Shown here one piece after another: positions 22,493-30,832 of a stretch of 64,000 nucleotides of DNA. Under the pieces are notes generated by a model, which saw only the letters and a program-made list of their open reading frames with translations, did not search any database and was not told the DNA's origin. Numbering within the stretch: the first letter of the stretch is position 1; each line of letters begins with the position of its first letter. The translations under genes and the position numbers were made by a program. The DNA is from Streptomyces genisteinicus (GTDB lineage: Bacteria; Actinomycetota; Actinomycetes; Streptomycetales; Streptomycetaceae): assembly GCF_014489615.1 (NCBI RefSeq), contig NZ_CP060825.1, forward strand, positions 4,846,501 to 4,910,500. The letters run 5' to 3'.

Positions 22493-25393
22493 TTGGCTTT
22501 CCAGATGCCGGACCGCGGCGGAGGCCCGACCGGGCCACGGATCAGAGTGGGCCGGCCGTCCCGGCGTGTCCGCACCCTGCTCATGACACTGGGCGTCCTG
22601 GCCGCGCTGGCCATGGTGTTCGTCATGTTCGCCGGGTTCTGGACGGACTGGCTGTGGTACCGCTCCGTCAGGTACTCCTCCGTCTTCACGACCACCCTGT
22701 GGACCAAGATCGGACTGTTCGCCGTCTTCGGCCTGCTCATGGCGGGAGCCGTCGGCCTGAACGTCTGGCTGGCGCACCGGCTGCGGCCGCCGCTCAGCGC
22801 GATGTCGCTGGAGCAGCAGAGCCTCGACCGGTACCGCATGGGCATCGCCCCGTACAAGAAGTGGGTCCTGCTCGGGGTCACCGCTCTCGTCGGGCTGATC
22901 GCCGGTGCCTCCGCGACCAGCCAGTGGCGCACCTGGCTCATGTGGGTCAACGGCGTGCCCTTCGGCGAGAAGGACCCCCAGTTCGGCATGGACGTGGCGT
23001 TCTACGCCTTCGACCTGCCCTGGTACCGCTTCCTGCTGGGCTTCGGCTTCGCGGCCGTCGTGCTCTCGCTGATCGCCGCCGCGCTGACCCACTACCTGTA
23101 CGGCGGGCTGCGCATCACCAGCCCGGGCGCCCGTGCCACCGGCGCGGCGACGGGCCACCTGTCGGTGCTGCTCGGCATCTTCGTGGCGCTCAAGGCCGTC
23201 GCGTACTGGCTCGACCGGTACGGGCTCGCGGTGAAGTCCAGTGACTTCAAGGCGACGAGCAACTGGACCGGCCTGCGGTACGTCGACGCCAACGCCTACC
23301 TGCCGGCGAAGACGATCCTCTTCTGCATCGCCATCATCTGCGCGGTGCTGTTCTTCGCCACGCTGTGGCGCCGCACCTGGCAGCTCCCGGTGATCGGCTT
23401 CGGGCTGATGGTCCTGTCGGCCATCCTGATCGGCGGCCTCTACCCGGCCATCGTCCAGAAGTTCCAGGTCCAGCCGAACGAGCAGGCCAAGGAAGCCCAG
23501 TACATCCAGAAGAACATCGACGCGACCCGCAAGGCGTACGGGATCGACGGCGTGAAGCCGACGGACTACACGGGCCGCGGCGAGATCAAGGACCCGAAGT
23601 CGCAGCGCGCCCAGGCGGACGCGGCCGCGAGCTACCGGATCAACGACCCGAACATCGTCTCGCCCACGTTCCAGCAGCTGGAGCAGGAGCGGAAGTACTA
23701 CCAGTTCCCCGCGACGCTGGACGTCGACCGGTACAACGGCCAGGACACGGTCATCGGTCTGCGTGAGCTCAACCTCCAGGGCGTCGACAAGCGCAACTGG
23801 ATCAACGACCACTTCACCTACACCCACGGGTACGGTGCGGTCGCCGCGAAGGGCACGGAGACGGCCAAGGGCACCTCGGGCGCCCCGGAGTTCACCGAGT
23901 CCGGCCTGCCGTCGAAGGGCAACCTCGGCGACTACGAGCAGCGGATCTACTACGGCGAGAAGACCACGCAGTACTCGATCGTCGGCGGGCCCCAGAAGGA
24001 GCTCGACTACGAGAAGGACGGCGGCGGCCAGGTCACCACGAGCTACGACGGCAAGGGCGGCATCGACCTCTCCAGCCCGCTCAACCGCGCCGCCTACGCG
24101 GTCTCCTTCAGCGAGCCGCAGATCCTGTACTCGGGAGCCATCGGCGAGGGCTCGCAGATCCTCTACAACCGCACGCCCAAGGAGCGCGTCGAGGCGGTCG
24201 CCCCGTGGCTGACCATCGACGGCGACGCCTACCCGGCGGTCGTGGGCAAGCGGATCCAGTGGGTCATCGACGCGTACACGACGACCAACGGCTATCCGTA
24301 CGCCTCGCGGACCACGCTCGGCGACACCACCGCGGACTCGCTGACCGACCGGCAGCGCGCGGTCGTCGCCCAGCAGAACCAGGTCAACTACATCCGCAAC
24401 TCGGTGAAGGCGACCGTCGACGCCTACGACGGCACCGTCACGCTGTACGAGTGGGACGAGAACGACCCGGTCCTGAAGACCTGGAAGAAGGCCTTCCCCG
24501 GCACCGTCAAGGACAAGGCGGACATCCCCGAGGAGCTGCAGGCCCACCTGCGGTACCCGCAGGACATGTTCAAGGTCCAGCGGGAACTGCTGAGCCTCTA
24601 CCACGTCACCGAGCCCGCCCCGTTCTACAACGCGAGCGACGCCTGGCAGGTCCCGAACGACCCGACCAAGTCGGACAACAACGCGGTCCCGCCGTACTAC
24701 CTGTCGATGAAGCTGCCCGGGCAGACCGAGCAGCAGTTCTCACTGACGACGACGTTCACCCCCAGCGGGCGGCCCAACCTGCGGGCGTTCATGGCGGTCG
24801 ACGCCGACGCCAACAGCAAGGACTACGGCAAGATCAGACTCATGCGGGTCACCGACGACAAGGTCGACGGCCCGGAGCAGATCCAGAGCCGGCTCAACCG
24901 CCACGACCCGATCGCCAACTTCGTCCGCGACCTCAAGGGCGCCGACTCGACGATCAAGTACGGCAACCTGCTGACCGTTCCGCTGGACAGCGGCTTCCTG
25001 TACGTCGAGCCCATCTACGCCCAGGGCCGCGGCTCGGAGTACCCGCTGCTGAGCAAGGTGGCGGTGGTCTACGGCCAGAAGATCGGGTTCGCCAACGACC
25101 TCGGCGGCGCGCTCTCCCAGGTCTTCGGCGAGGCGGGAGCCGACGAGGGCACCACCCCGCCCTCCGATCCCGACCAGCCGCCGGCCGATCCGGACCAGCC
25201 GCCCGCCAGCGGCGACGCCCAGCTGAAGGACGCCATCGCCGACGCGCAGCAGGCCTACGCGGACGGCGAGGAGGCCATCAAGAAGGGCGACTGGACGGCC
25301 TACGGCAAGGCCCAGGACGACCTCAGGGACGCCCTCCAGCGGGCCGCCGACGCCGAGGCCAGACTGAAGGAAGAGGCGCCGCAGAACGAGTGA
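22493..25393 (+). CDS. UPF0182 family large membrane protein
   Basis: A 966-residue protein of the actinobacterial UPF0182 (COG1615) family. The first 340 residues contain about seven transmembrane helices, for example TLLMTLGVLAALAMVFVMFA near 25 and LLGVTALVGLIAGA near 125. A large, probably extracytoplasmic domain follows, and the C-terminus is acidic (DPDQPPADPDQPP plus a charged helical tail). I chose the TTG at 22493, giving MAFQMPDRGGGP, because GAGGTG (22481-22486) lies 6 bases upstream; the ATG at 22505 is the alternative. A SigR-type promoter precedes it. The molecular function is unknown; the mycobacterial orthologue occupies the same block. Confidence 0.92.
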   Translation: MAFQMPDRGGGPTGPRIRVGRPSRRVRTLLMTLGVLAALAMVFVMFAGFWTDWLWYRSVRYSSVFTTTLWTKIGLFAVFGLLMAGAVGLNVWLAHRLRPPLSAMSLEQQSLDRYRMGIAPYKKWVLLGVTALVGLIAGASATSQWRTWLMWVNGVPFGEKDPQFGMDVAFYAFDLPWYRFLLGFGFAAVVLSLIAAALTHYLYGGLRITSPGARATGAATGHLSVLLGIFVALKAVAYWLDRYGLAVKSSDFKATSNWTGLRYVDANAYLPAKTILFCIAIICAVLFFATLWRRTWQLPVIGFGLMVLSAILIGGLYPAIVQKFQVQPNEQAKEAQYIQKNIDATRKAYGIDGVKPTDYTGRGEIKDPKSQRAQADAAASYRINDPNIVSPTFQQLEQERKYYQFPATLDVDRYNGQDTVIGLRELNLQGVDKRNWINDHFTYTHGYGAVAAKGTETAKGTSGAPEFTESGLPSKGNLGDYEQRIYYGEKTTQYSIVGGPQKELDYEKDGGGQVTTSYDGKGGIDLSSPLNRAAYAVSFSEPQILYSGAIGEGSQILYNRTPKERVEAVAPWLTIDGDAYPAVVGKRIQWVIDAYTTTNGYPYASRTTLGDTTADSLTDRQRAVVAQQNQVNYIRNSVKATVDAYDGTVTLYEWDENDPVLKTWKKAFPGTVKDKADIPEELQAHLRYPQDMFKVQRELLSLYHVTEPAPFYNASDAWQVPNDPTKSDNNAVPPYYLSMKLPGQTEQQFSLTTTFTPSGRPNLRAFMAVDADANSKDYGKIRLMRVTDDKVDGPEQIQSRLNRHDPIANFVRDLKGADSTIKYGNLLTVPLDSGFLYVEPIYAQGRGSEYPLLSKVAVVYGQKIGFANDLGGALSQVFGEAGADEGTTPPSDPDQPPADPDQPPASGDAQLKDAIADAQQAYADGEEAIKKGDWTAYGKAQDDLRDALQRAADAEARLKEEAPQNE

Positions 25394-25482
25394 CCGCGCC
25401 GGCCGCCGCCGGCCACCGCCCATGCGGAGGCCGGCGGCGGACAGGCCCCCTCCCGCGCCGTGATACGGTGAGATCACAACGA

Positions 25483-25556
25483 CGCGGGGTGGAGCAGCTC
25501 GGTAGCTCGCTGGGCTCATAACCCAGAGGTCGCAGGTTCAAATCCTGTCCCCGCTA
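25483..25556 (+). tRNA. Initiator tRNA-fMet (CAT), copy 1
   Basis: The 74-base cloverleaf has acceptor CGCGGGG/CCCCGCT, D-arm GAGC/GCTC, anticodon arm CTGGG-CTCATAA-CCCAG and T-arm GCAGG-TTCAAAT-CCTGT. An unpaired first position (C1 opposite T72) and three G-C pairs next to the anticodon loop mark it as the initiator, not an elongator. CCA is not encoded. TACGGT at 25464-25469 is a likely -10. It is identical to copy 2 at 27940-28013. Confidence 0.96.
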
Positions 25557-25561
25557 CTGAA

Positions 25562-25599
25562 GAAGAGGGCCCGGATCCTTCAGGATCCGGGCCCTCTTC
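25562..25599 (+). terminator. Intrinsic terminator after tRNA-fMet copy 1
   Basis: Perfect 17-bp stem, arms 25562-25578 and 25583-25599, with a 4-base loop, 5 bases after the tRNA. Confidence 0.9.
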
Positions 25600-25792
25600 G
25601 TGTTGCGCCCGTGTCCGCCGGGGCGACTCCTTCGAGGGCACCCGTGCCGAAGTGCGTGCCGGAGGGCACGAGTTGGTGCCTGCCGTGTTTGACTTATCTC
25701 TCTGTGGGCATGTCGACAAAACGCTGAAGTGACCTCACTGGCTGCGGTATACCAGGTGTACGCGGGTTGCGGGTGGTGCGACGATGGAATTT

Positions 25793-27838
25793 ATGGGGGA
25801 CAGGGCAACTCTGTTGGAGACAGGGCGGTTTGTGCAGCCGCATTCCGGCAATGCGGCGGACGCGATGCAGGGGCTCGACGGTGTCGAGCCGGGCATCGGC
25901 CGCAGCGACGGCACCGCCGACGCCGAGGAGACCGCCGGCGCCGAGGCGCGCCACCGCGGTGCCGCCGACGGGGGCGACATCGCGTCGATGAGCGTGCTGG
26001 GCGCGCTGCTGCTGCGCCGGGGCGATCTGGACGGCGCCGAGCCGTACCTGCGCGGCGCCACCGCCGACGGCGACCGGGCGGCCGCCAACAACCTGGGCGT
26101 GCTGCTGCACCAGCGCGGCTACGCCGACGAGGCGGCGGGCTGGTGGCGGATCGCCGCCGTCGCCGGTTCCGCGGCCGCCGCGCACGCGCTGGGGCGCCAC
26201 TTCCGCGAGCGCGGTGACGAGCCGGCCGCCGAGTACTGGCTGCGCCAGTCCGCCGAGCAGGGCCACGCCCTGGGCGCCTACGCGCTGGCCGACCTGCTGG
26301 AGCACCGCGGCGACACCGGTGCCGAGCGCTGGCTGCGCACCGCCGCCGAGCAGGGCCACCGCGAGGCCGCCTACCGGCTGGCGCGGGCCCTGGAGAGCCG
26401 TGCCGCGCAGGAGGGCCGTCCGCAGGCCGACGCCCTGGGCGAGCCCGCGCGCGCGGTCGCCGAAGGCGCCGCGGGCGGGGACGCCGGAGGCGTCCCCCGT
26501 CCCCGGGCCGGTCCGGCCGGCGGCGGAGCACATGCCGGCCGGGACGGGGACCCCGCCGGGAGCGGCCCCCGCGCCGCGGCCGGACGCGACGGCCGGACGG
26601 CCGCGGAGGCCGAAGCCGGTCCGGCCGGCCTCGTCGGCCAGGCCGCCCAGTGGTACCGGCAGGCCGCCGCCCGTGGACACCGCAGGGCCGCGCTGCACCT
26701 CGGCGCGATCCTCGAGAAGCGCGGTGAGCTCAAGGAGGCCGGGCGCTGGTACCTGACGGCCGCCAGGGACGGCGAGCCCCGCGCGGCGTGCGCCCTGGGC
26801 TTCCTGCTGCGGGACGCCGGTGACGAGGAGAGCGCCGCCGTCTGGTGGCTGCGCGCCGCCCAGGACGGCGACGGGAACGCCGCCAACGCACTGGGCGCCC
26901 TGCACGCCGCCCGCGGCGAACAGCAGACCGCCGAGCGGTGGTACCGGGCCGCCATGGACGCGGGTGACGTCAACGGCGCCTACAACCTCGGGCTGCTCTG
27001 CGCCGCCCAGGACCGTACGCCGCAGGCCGAGCAATGGTACCGGCGTGCCGCCTACGCGGGGCACCGGGAGGCGGCCAACGCGCTCGCCGTCCTGCTGCTC
27101 CAGGCCGGCGACCCGGTCGGGGCGGAGCCCTGGTTCTCCAAGGCGGCCGAGGCCGGCAGCGTGGACGCCGCGTTCAACCTGGGCATCCTCCACGTCGGCC
27201 GGGACGACGACCGGACGGCGCTGACCTGGTACGAGCGGGCCGCGGCGGCGGGCCACACCGAGGCGGCGCTCCAGGTGGGCATCGCCCGGCTCCGCGACGG
27301 CGACGAGCACGAGGCCGAGCGGCATCTGCGCTGCGCCGCCGGCGGCGGCAGCGCGGAGGCGGCGTTCCGGCTGGCCACGGTGCTCGACGCGCGGCAGCCG
27401 CCGCCGGGCCCGCCGGCCCTGGGGGAGACCCGGGCGGAGAAGACCGAGTGCGAGGAGTGGTACGAGCGCGCAGCCGAGCAGGGGCACCGGCGTGCCCAGG
27501 TCCGGGTCGGCATGCTGGCCGCCGCGCGCGGCGACATGGAGGACGCGGCCCGCTGGTACCGCGAGGCGGCCGAGTCCGGCAGCCGCAGCGGCGCCTTCAA
27601 CCTGGGGCTGCTGCTCGCCCGTGAGGGCAGCGAGCGGGAGGCGTCGCTGTGGTGGACGCGCGCCGCGCGCGCCGGGCACGGCCGGGCGGCTCTGCGGCTG
27701 GCCCTGCTCGCCGCCCGCCGGGGCGACCTGGCCGAGGGGCAGCACTGGTGCGCCAAGGCGGTGGAGCTGGGGCCCGACGAGGTCGCCGAGCGCGCCGCGA
27801 AGCTGCGCGAGGCGCTGCTCCAGGAGCTGACGGCCTGA
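25793..27838 (+). CDS. Large Sel1/TPR-like repeat protein
   Basis: A 681-residue protein built from about 16 Sel1-type helical repeats of 33-36 residues with the pattern A..LG.LL..RGD...AE.WYR.AA..G...AA..LG. Such solenoids act as protein-binding scaffolds. An Ala/Gly/Pro-rich insertion (about residues 210-285) splits the array into a shorter N-terminal and a longer C-terminal block. There is no signal peptide, membrane helix or catalytic domain. I chose the ATG at 25793 because GACGAT lies 7 bases before it (leaderless pattern); an ATG at 25784 would add three residues. It sits alone between two identical initiator tRNA genes. Confidence 0.85.
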   Translation: MGDRATLLETGRFVQPHSGNAADAMQGLDGVEPGIGRSDGTADAEETAGAEARHRGAADGGDIASMSVLGALLLRRGDLDGAEPYLRGATADGDRAAANNLGVLLHQRGYADEAAGWWRIAAVAGSAAAAHALGRHFRERGDEPAAEYWLRQSAEQGHALGAYALADLLEHRGDTGAERWLRTAAEQGHREAAYRLARALESRAAQEGRPQADALGEPARAVAEGAAGGDAGGVPRPRAGPAGGGAHAGRDGDPAGSGPRAAAGRDGRTAAEAEAGPAGLVGQAAQWYRQAAARGHRRAALHLGAILEKRGELKEAGRWYLTAARDGEPRAACALGFLLRDAGDEESAAVWWLRAAQDGDGNAANALGALHAARGEQQTAERWYRAAMDAGDVNGAYNLGLLCAAQDRTPQAEQWYRRAAYAGHREAANALAVLLLQAGDPVGAEPWFSKAAEAGSVDAAFNLGILHVGRDDDRTALTWYERAAAAGHTEAALQVGIARLRDGDEHEAERHLRCAAGGGSAEAAFRLATVLDARQPPPGPPALGETRAEKTECEEWYERAAEQGHRRAQVRVGMLAAARGDMEDAARWYREAAESGSRSGAFNLGLLLAREGSEREASLWWTRAARAGHGRAALRLALLAARRGDLAEGQHWCAKAVELGPDEVAERAAKLREALLQELTA

Positions 27839-27939
27839 GGGCCGGGGCGGACCGGCCGGCCCGCCCCGGTGGGGCGTGCCGGGTCACGCCGAAGCGATTT
27901 GCGCTGGTCGACGGGGTGCCGTAAGGTTGTGTTCACCGA

Positions 27940-28013
27940 CGCGGGGTGGAGCAGCTCGGTAGCTCGCTGGGCTCATAACCCAGAGGTCGCAGGTTCAAAT
28001 CCTGTCCCCGCTA
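27940..28013 (+). tRNA. Initiator tRNA-fMet (CAT), copy 2
   Basis: Base-for-base identical to copy 1 over all 74 positions, with the same initiator marks (C1/T72 mismatch and three G-C pairs at the anticodon loop). Its promoter is clear: TTGCGC (27899-27904), 17 bases, TAAGGT (27922-27927). The flanks also match copy 1 for a few bases (CGA before, CTGAA after), so the duplication included a little flanking DNA. Confidence 0.96.
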
Positions 28014-28019
28014 CTGAAA

Positions 28020-28056
28020 CCGAAGGCCCGGATCCTCAAAAGATCCGGGCCTTCGG
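28020..28056 (+). terminator. Intrinsic terminator after tRNA-fMet copy 2
   Basis: Perfect 15-bp stem, arms 28020-28034 and 28042-28056, with a 7-base loop. The core GGCCCGGATC is shared with the copy 1 terminator. Confidence 0.88.
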
Positions 28057-28093
28057 CGTGTCCGGGGATGCCTGCCAGGGGGCGGCGCCCCCG

Positions 28094-28142
28094 GATGCGT
28101 GAGGGCCCCGGACACCGCCCGTGTCCGGGGCCCTCACGCATC
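28094..28142. terminator. Intrinsic terminator downstream of the Fur-family gene
   Basis: Perfect 22-bp stem, arms 28094-28115 and 28121-28142, with a 5-base loop. It lies just past the stop of the minus-strand fur gene. Confidence 0.85.
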
Positions 28143-28147
28143 ATGCT

Positions 28148-28564
28148 CTAGGCGGCCGCGCAGGCGGGGCAGGTGCCCCGGTAGGTGACCTCGACGTCCG
28201 AGACGGTGAAGCCGAAGCGCTCCGAGTCGGGCAGGTCCGCCAGGGGATCGCCCGCGGGGTGGACGTCCCGGATGGCACCGCACCGCGCGCAGACCAGGTG
28301 CTGGTGCGGCCGGTGGGCGTTGGGGTCGTAGCGCTTGACGCGGCGGTCGGTCGACACCTCGAGCACTTCGCCGAGGGTGACCAGCTCACCGAGGGTGTTG
28401 TAGACGGTGGCCCGGGAGATCTCGGGCAGTCGCTCCACGGCGCGTGCGTGGACCTCGTCGGCCGTCAGATGGACGTGCTCGCCGTCGAGGACCTCGGCCA
28501 CGACGCGCCGCTGGGCGGTCATGCGCCAGCCGCGTCCGCGCAGTCGTTCCAACAGGTCGCTCAT
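28148..28564 (-). CDS. Fur-family peroxide-type repressor (CatR/FurA-like)
   Basis: A 138-residue metalloregulator. The N-terminal winged helix includes RMTAQRRVVAEVL and the recognition segment ISRATVYNTLGEL. The hinge and metal sites follow (HQHLVCARCGAIRDV, about 86-100), and a second Cys pair, CPAC, near the C-terminus gives the structural zinc site with the first. It is divergent from a catalase gene, the usual arrangement for CatR/FurA/PerR-type peroxide sensors, so it most likely represses the catalase. AGCGTA (28571-28576; TACGCT on the minus strand) lies 6 bases before the ATG, suggesting a leaderless mRNA. Confidence 0.9.
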   Translation of the reverse strand: MSDLLERLRGRGWRMTAQRRVVAEVLDGEHVHLTADEVHARAVERLPEISRATVYNTLGELVTLGEVLEVSTDRRVKRYDPNAHRPHQHLVCARCGAIRDVHPAGDPLADLPDSERFGFTVSDVEVTYRGTCPACAAA

Positions 28565-28623
28565 GAGGACAGCGTAACAGCGCGTCCCGCCAATCCCGAA
28601 CATGTGTGACTTTGGATGCCTGA

Positions 28624-28651
28624 TTGACTTGGACAAAGTCCATTGTAGGAT
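28624..28651 (+). promoter_or_regulatory. Catalase promoter with embedded Fur-family operator
   Basis: The -35 is TTGACT (28624-28629), the spacer 16 bases, and the -10 TAGGAT (28646-28651). The palindrome TGGACAAAGTCCA (28630-28642) fills the spacer, so a bound repressor would exclude RNA polymerase. TTTGGATG at about 28611 may be a further half-site. Confidence 0.75.
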
Positions 28652-28721
28652 CGAGTCAGGCATACGGCGTGGACAGGCGGCGTGTGCGGACGACCACGCA
28701 GGACAGACGCAGGAGGCGCAC

Positions 28722-30173
28722 GTGACGCAGGGACCGCTGACCACCGAGGCCGGAGCTCCGGTCGCCGACAACCAGAACAGCGAGACCGCGGGCGTCGGCG
28801 GGCCGGTGCTCGTCCAGGACCAGCTCCTGCTGGAGAAGCTCGCCCACTTCAACCGCGAGCGCATCCCGGAGCGGGTGGTCCACGCCCGCGGCGCCGGGGC
28901 GTACGGCACCTTCACGGTGACCGCCGACGTGACGCGGTACACCCGGGCGGCGTTCCTCTCCGAGGTCGGGAAGGAGACCGAGACGTTCCTCCGCTTCTCC
29001 ACCGTCGCGGGCAACCTCGGCTCGGCGGACGCGGTGCGCGACCCCCGCGGCTGGGCGCTGAAGTTCTACACCGAGGAGGGCAACTACGACCTCGTCGGCA
29101 ACAACACCCCGGTCTTCTTCATCAAGGACGCCATCAAGTTCCCGGACTTCATCCACACCCAGAAGCGCGACCCGTACACGGGCAGCCAGGAGGCGGACAA
29201 CGTCTGGGACTTCTGGGGGCTCAGCCCCGAGTCGACCCACCAGGTGACCTGGCTCTTCGGCGACCGGGGCATCCCCGCCTCCTACCGCCACATGGACGGC
29301 TTCGGCTCCCACACGTTCCAGTGGAACAACGAGGCGGGCGAGGTCTTCTGGGTCAAGTACCACTTCAAGACCGACCAGGGCATCAGGAACCTCACGCAGG
29401 AGGAGGCCGACCGGCTCGCCGGCCAGGACCCGGACTCCCACCAGCGCGACCTCCGGGAGTCCATCGAGCGCGGCGACTTCCCGAGCTGGACGGTCTACGT
29501 CCAGATCATGCCCGCGGCCGAGGCGGCGGCGTACCGCTTCAACCCGTTCGACCTCACCAAGGTGTGGCCGCACGCCGACTACCCGCGCATCGAGATCGGC
29601 AGGCTGGAGCTCAACCGCAACCCGGAGAACGTCTTCGCCGAGGTCGAGCAGTCGGTCTTCAGCCCGGCGCACTTCGTGCCCGGCATCGGCCCGTCCCCGG
29701 ACAAGATGCTCCAGGGCCGGCTGTTCGCCTACGGCGACGCCCACCGCTACCGCGTCGGCATCAACGCCGACCACCTGCCGGTCAACCGCCCCCACGCGAC
29801 CGAGGCGCGGACGCACGGCCGGGACGGCTTCCTCTACGACGGCCGCCACAAGGGTGCGAAGAACTACGAGCCCAACAGCTTCGGCGGGCCGGCCGAGACC
29901 GGCCGGGCGCTGTGGTCCGCCGTGCCGGTCACCGGCGCCACCGGCGACCACCCGGCCGCGGTGCACGCCGAGGACGACGACTTCGTCCAGGCGGGCAACC
30001 TCTACCGGCTGATGTCCGAGGGCGAGCGGGAGCGTCTCGTCGGCAACCTGGCGGGCTTCATCGCCAAGGTGTCCCGCGACGACATCGCCGAGCGCGCGAT
30101 CGGCAACTTCCGCCGCGCGGACGACGACTTCGGCAAGCGTCTGGAAGCCGCGGTCCAGGCCCTGCGCGGCTGA
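28722..30173 (+). CDS. katA: Monofunctional haem catalase
   Basis: A 483-residue small-subunit (clade 3) catalase that converts hydrogen peroxide to water and oxygen. Visible active-site features are the distal His in RVVHARGAGAYG (about residue 52), the distal Asn region around VGNNTPVFFIKD (about 125), and the haem-ligand segment LFAYGDAHRYRVG (about 330), whose Tyr is the proximal ligand. There is no C-terminal flavodoxin-like domain. GTG at 28722 is preceded by AGGAGG (28711-28716). Transcription starts from the promoter at 28624-28651, with the operator of the divergent Fur-family repressor in its spacer. Confidence 0.96.
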   Translation: MTQGPLTTEAGAPVADNQNSETAGVGGPVLVQDQLLLEKLAHFNRERIPERVVHARGAGAYGTFTVTADVTRYTRAAFLSEVGKETETFLRFSTVAGNLGSADAVRDPRGWALKFYTEEGNYDLVGNNTPVFFIKDAIKFPDFIHTQKRDPYTGSQEADNVWDFWGLSPESTHQVTWLFGDRGIPASYRHMDGFGSHTFQWNNEAGEVFWVKYHFKTDQGIRNLTQEEADRLAGQDPDSHQRDLRESIERGDFPSWTVYVQIMPAAEAAAYRFNPFDLTKVWPHADYPRIEIGRLELNRNPENVFAEVEQSVFSPAHFVPGIGPSPDKMLQGRLFAYGDAHRYRVGINADHLPVNRPHATEARTHGRDGFLYDGRHKGAKNYEPNSFGGPAETGRALWSAVPVTGATGDHPAAVHAEDDDFVQAGNLYRLMSEGERERLVGNLAGFIAKVSRDDIAERAIGNFRRADDDFGKRLEAAVQALRG

Positions 30174-30189
30174 CCCGCCTGCCGTCGGC

Positions 30190-30228
30190 CCGAGGCCGGA
30201 CCCCCGTCCACCGGGGGTCCGGCCTCGG
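30190..30228. terminator. Intrinsic terminator between catalase and CBS-domain genes
   Basis: Perfect 17-bp stem, arms 30190-30206 and 30212-30228, with a 5-base loop, between converging genes. Confidence 0.88.
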
Positions 30229-30244
30229 TGTTCCGGTGCCGGGG

Positions 30245-30643
30245 TCAGCCCGCGACGGTCCCGGCGTGGCGCCTGGCGGGCACCCAGCAGCGGATGATGT
30301 CGCGGACGGAGACGATGCCCACCGGGCCGCCCCGGTCCATCACGATGAGATGCCGGAAGCCGCCGTGCGTCATCGCCTCGGCCGCCTCCTCCAGGGTCCA
30401 CGCGGGCGCGGCGAAGACGACATCGGTCGTGGTGTGGGCTCCGGCGGTCTCGAGGTCGGGGTTCTGGCCTGCGCCGATCGCGTTGAGGACGTCCCGTTCG
30501 GTGAGGATGCCGAGACTCGAATCGCCGTCGAGGACGACGGCCGCTCCGACGCGGCGCGCGGCCATCAGGCCGGCCGCCTGCCGGAGTGTGTGGGCAGGCC
30601 CGATGGTCAGGACCACCGTGCTCATGGCGTCACGGACGAGCAT
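30245..30643 (-). CDS. CBS domain protein
   Basis: A 132-residue protein made of two tandem CBS motifs (about residues 5-58 and 70-122): MSTVVLTIGPAHTLRQAAGLM then GILTERDVLNAIG, and VVFAAPAWTLEEAAEAM then GIVSVRDIIR. Paired CBS domains bind adenosine nucleotides and sense energy state. No effector domain is attached. GGAGGTGG precedes the ATG. The 189 bases upstream contain a short direct repeat TTCACAAG (about 30691 and 30698) and no gene. Confidence 0.9.
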   Translation of the reverse strand: MLVRDAMSTVVLTIGPAHTLRQAAGLMAARRVGAAVVLDGDSSLGILTERDVLNAIGAGQNPDLETAGAHTTTDVVFAAPAWTLEEAAEAMTHGGFRHLIVMDRGGPVGIVSVRDIIRCWVPARRHAGTVAG

Positions 30644-30832
30644 GGACTTGAGCCACCTCCTTCGTGACCGGATCTCCGCTGGAGAACCGATTCACAAGTT
30701 CACAAGTGGGGGAGGTCATCAGAGTCCCAGCAGCGGGGGCGCGCGGCAAGAGGGCGTGCGGCATCTGTCCCGCACGCCCCGTGAAGCCGCTGGTGGTGCG
30801 CCCGGGCGCACGCGATACCGCCCTCGCGGGCG

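Noticed and set aside
20885..24604. 1239-codon minus-strand open frame across the PDZ protease and UPF0182 genes
   Set aside because: It runs through two intact plus-strand genes, a perfect terminator and the real PPA1309 gene in another frame.
25694..27745. 683-codon minus-strand open frame opposite the Sel1 gene
   Set aside because: The regular repeat of the real gene creates a regular antisense frame; the sense frame has the Sel1 consensus.
25483..28013. Integrated element between two tRNA genes
   Set aside because: No integrase, relaxase, phage or plasmid gene, and base composition is the same as outside; the single enclosed gene looks native.
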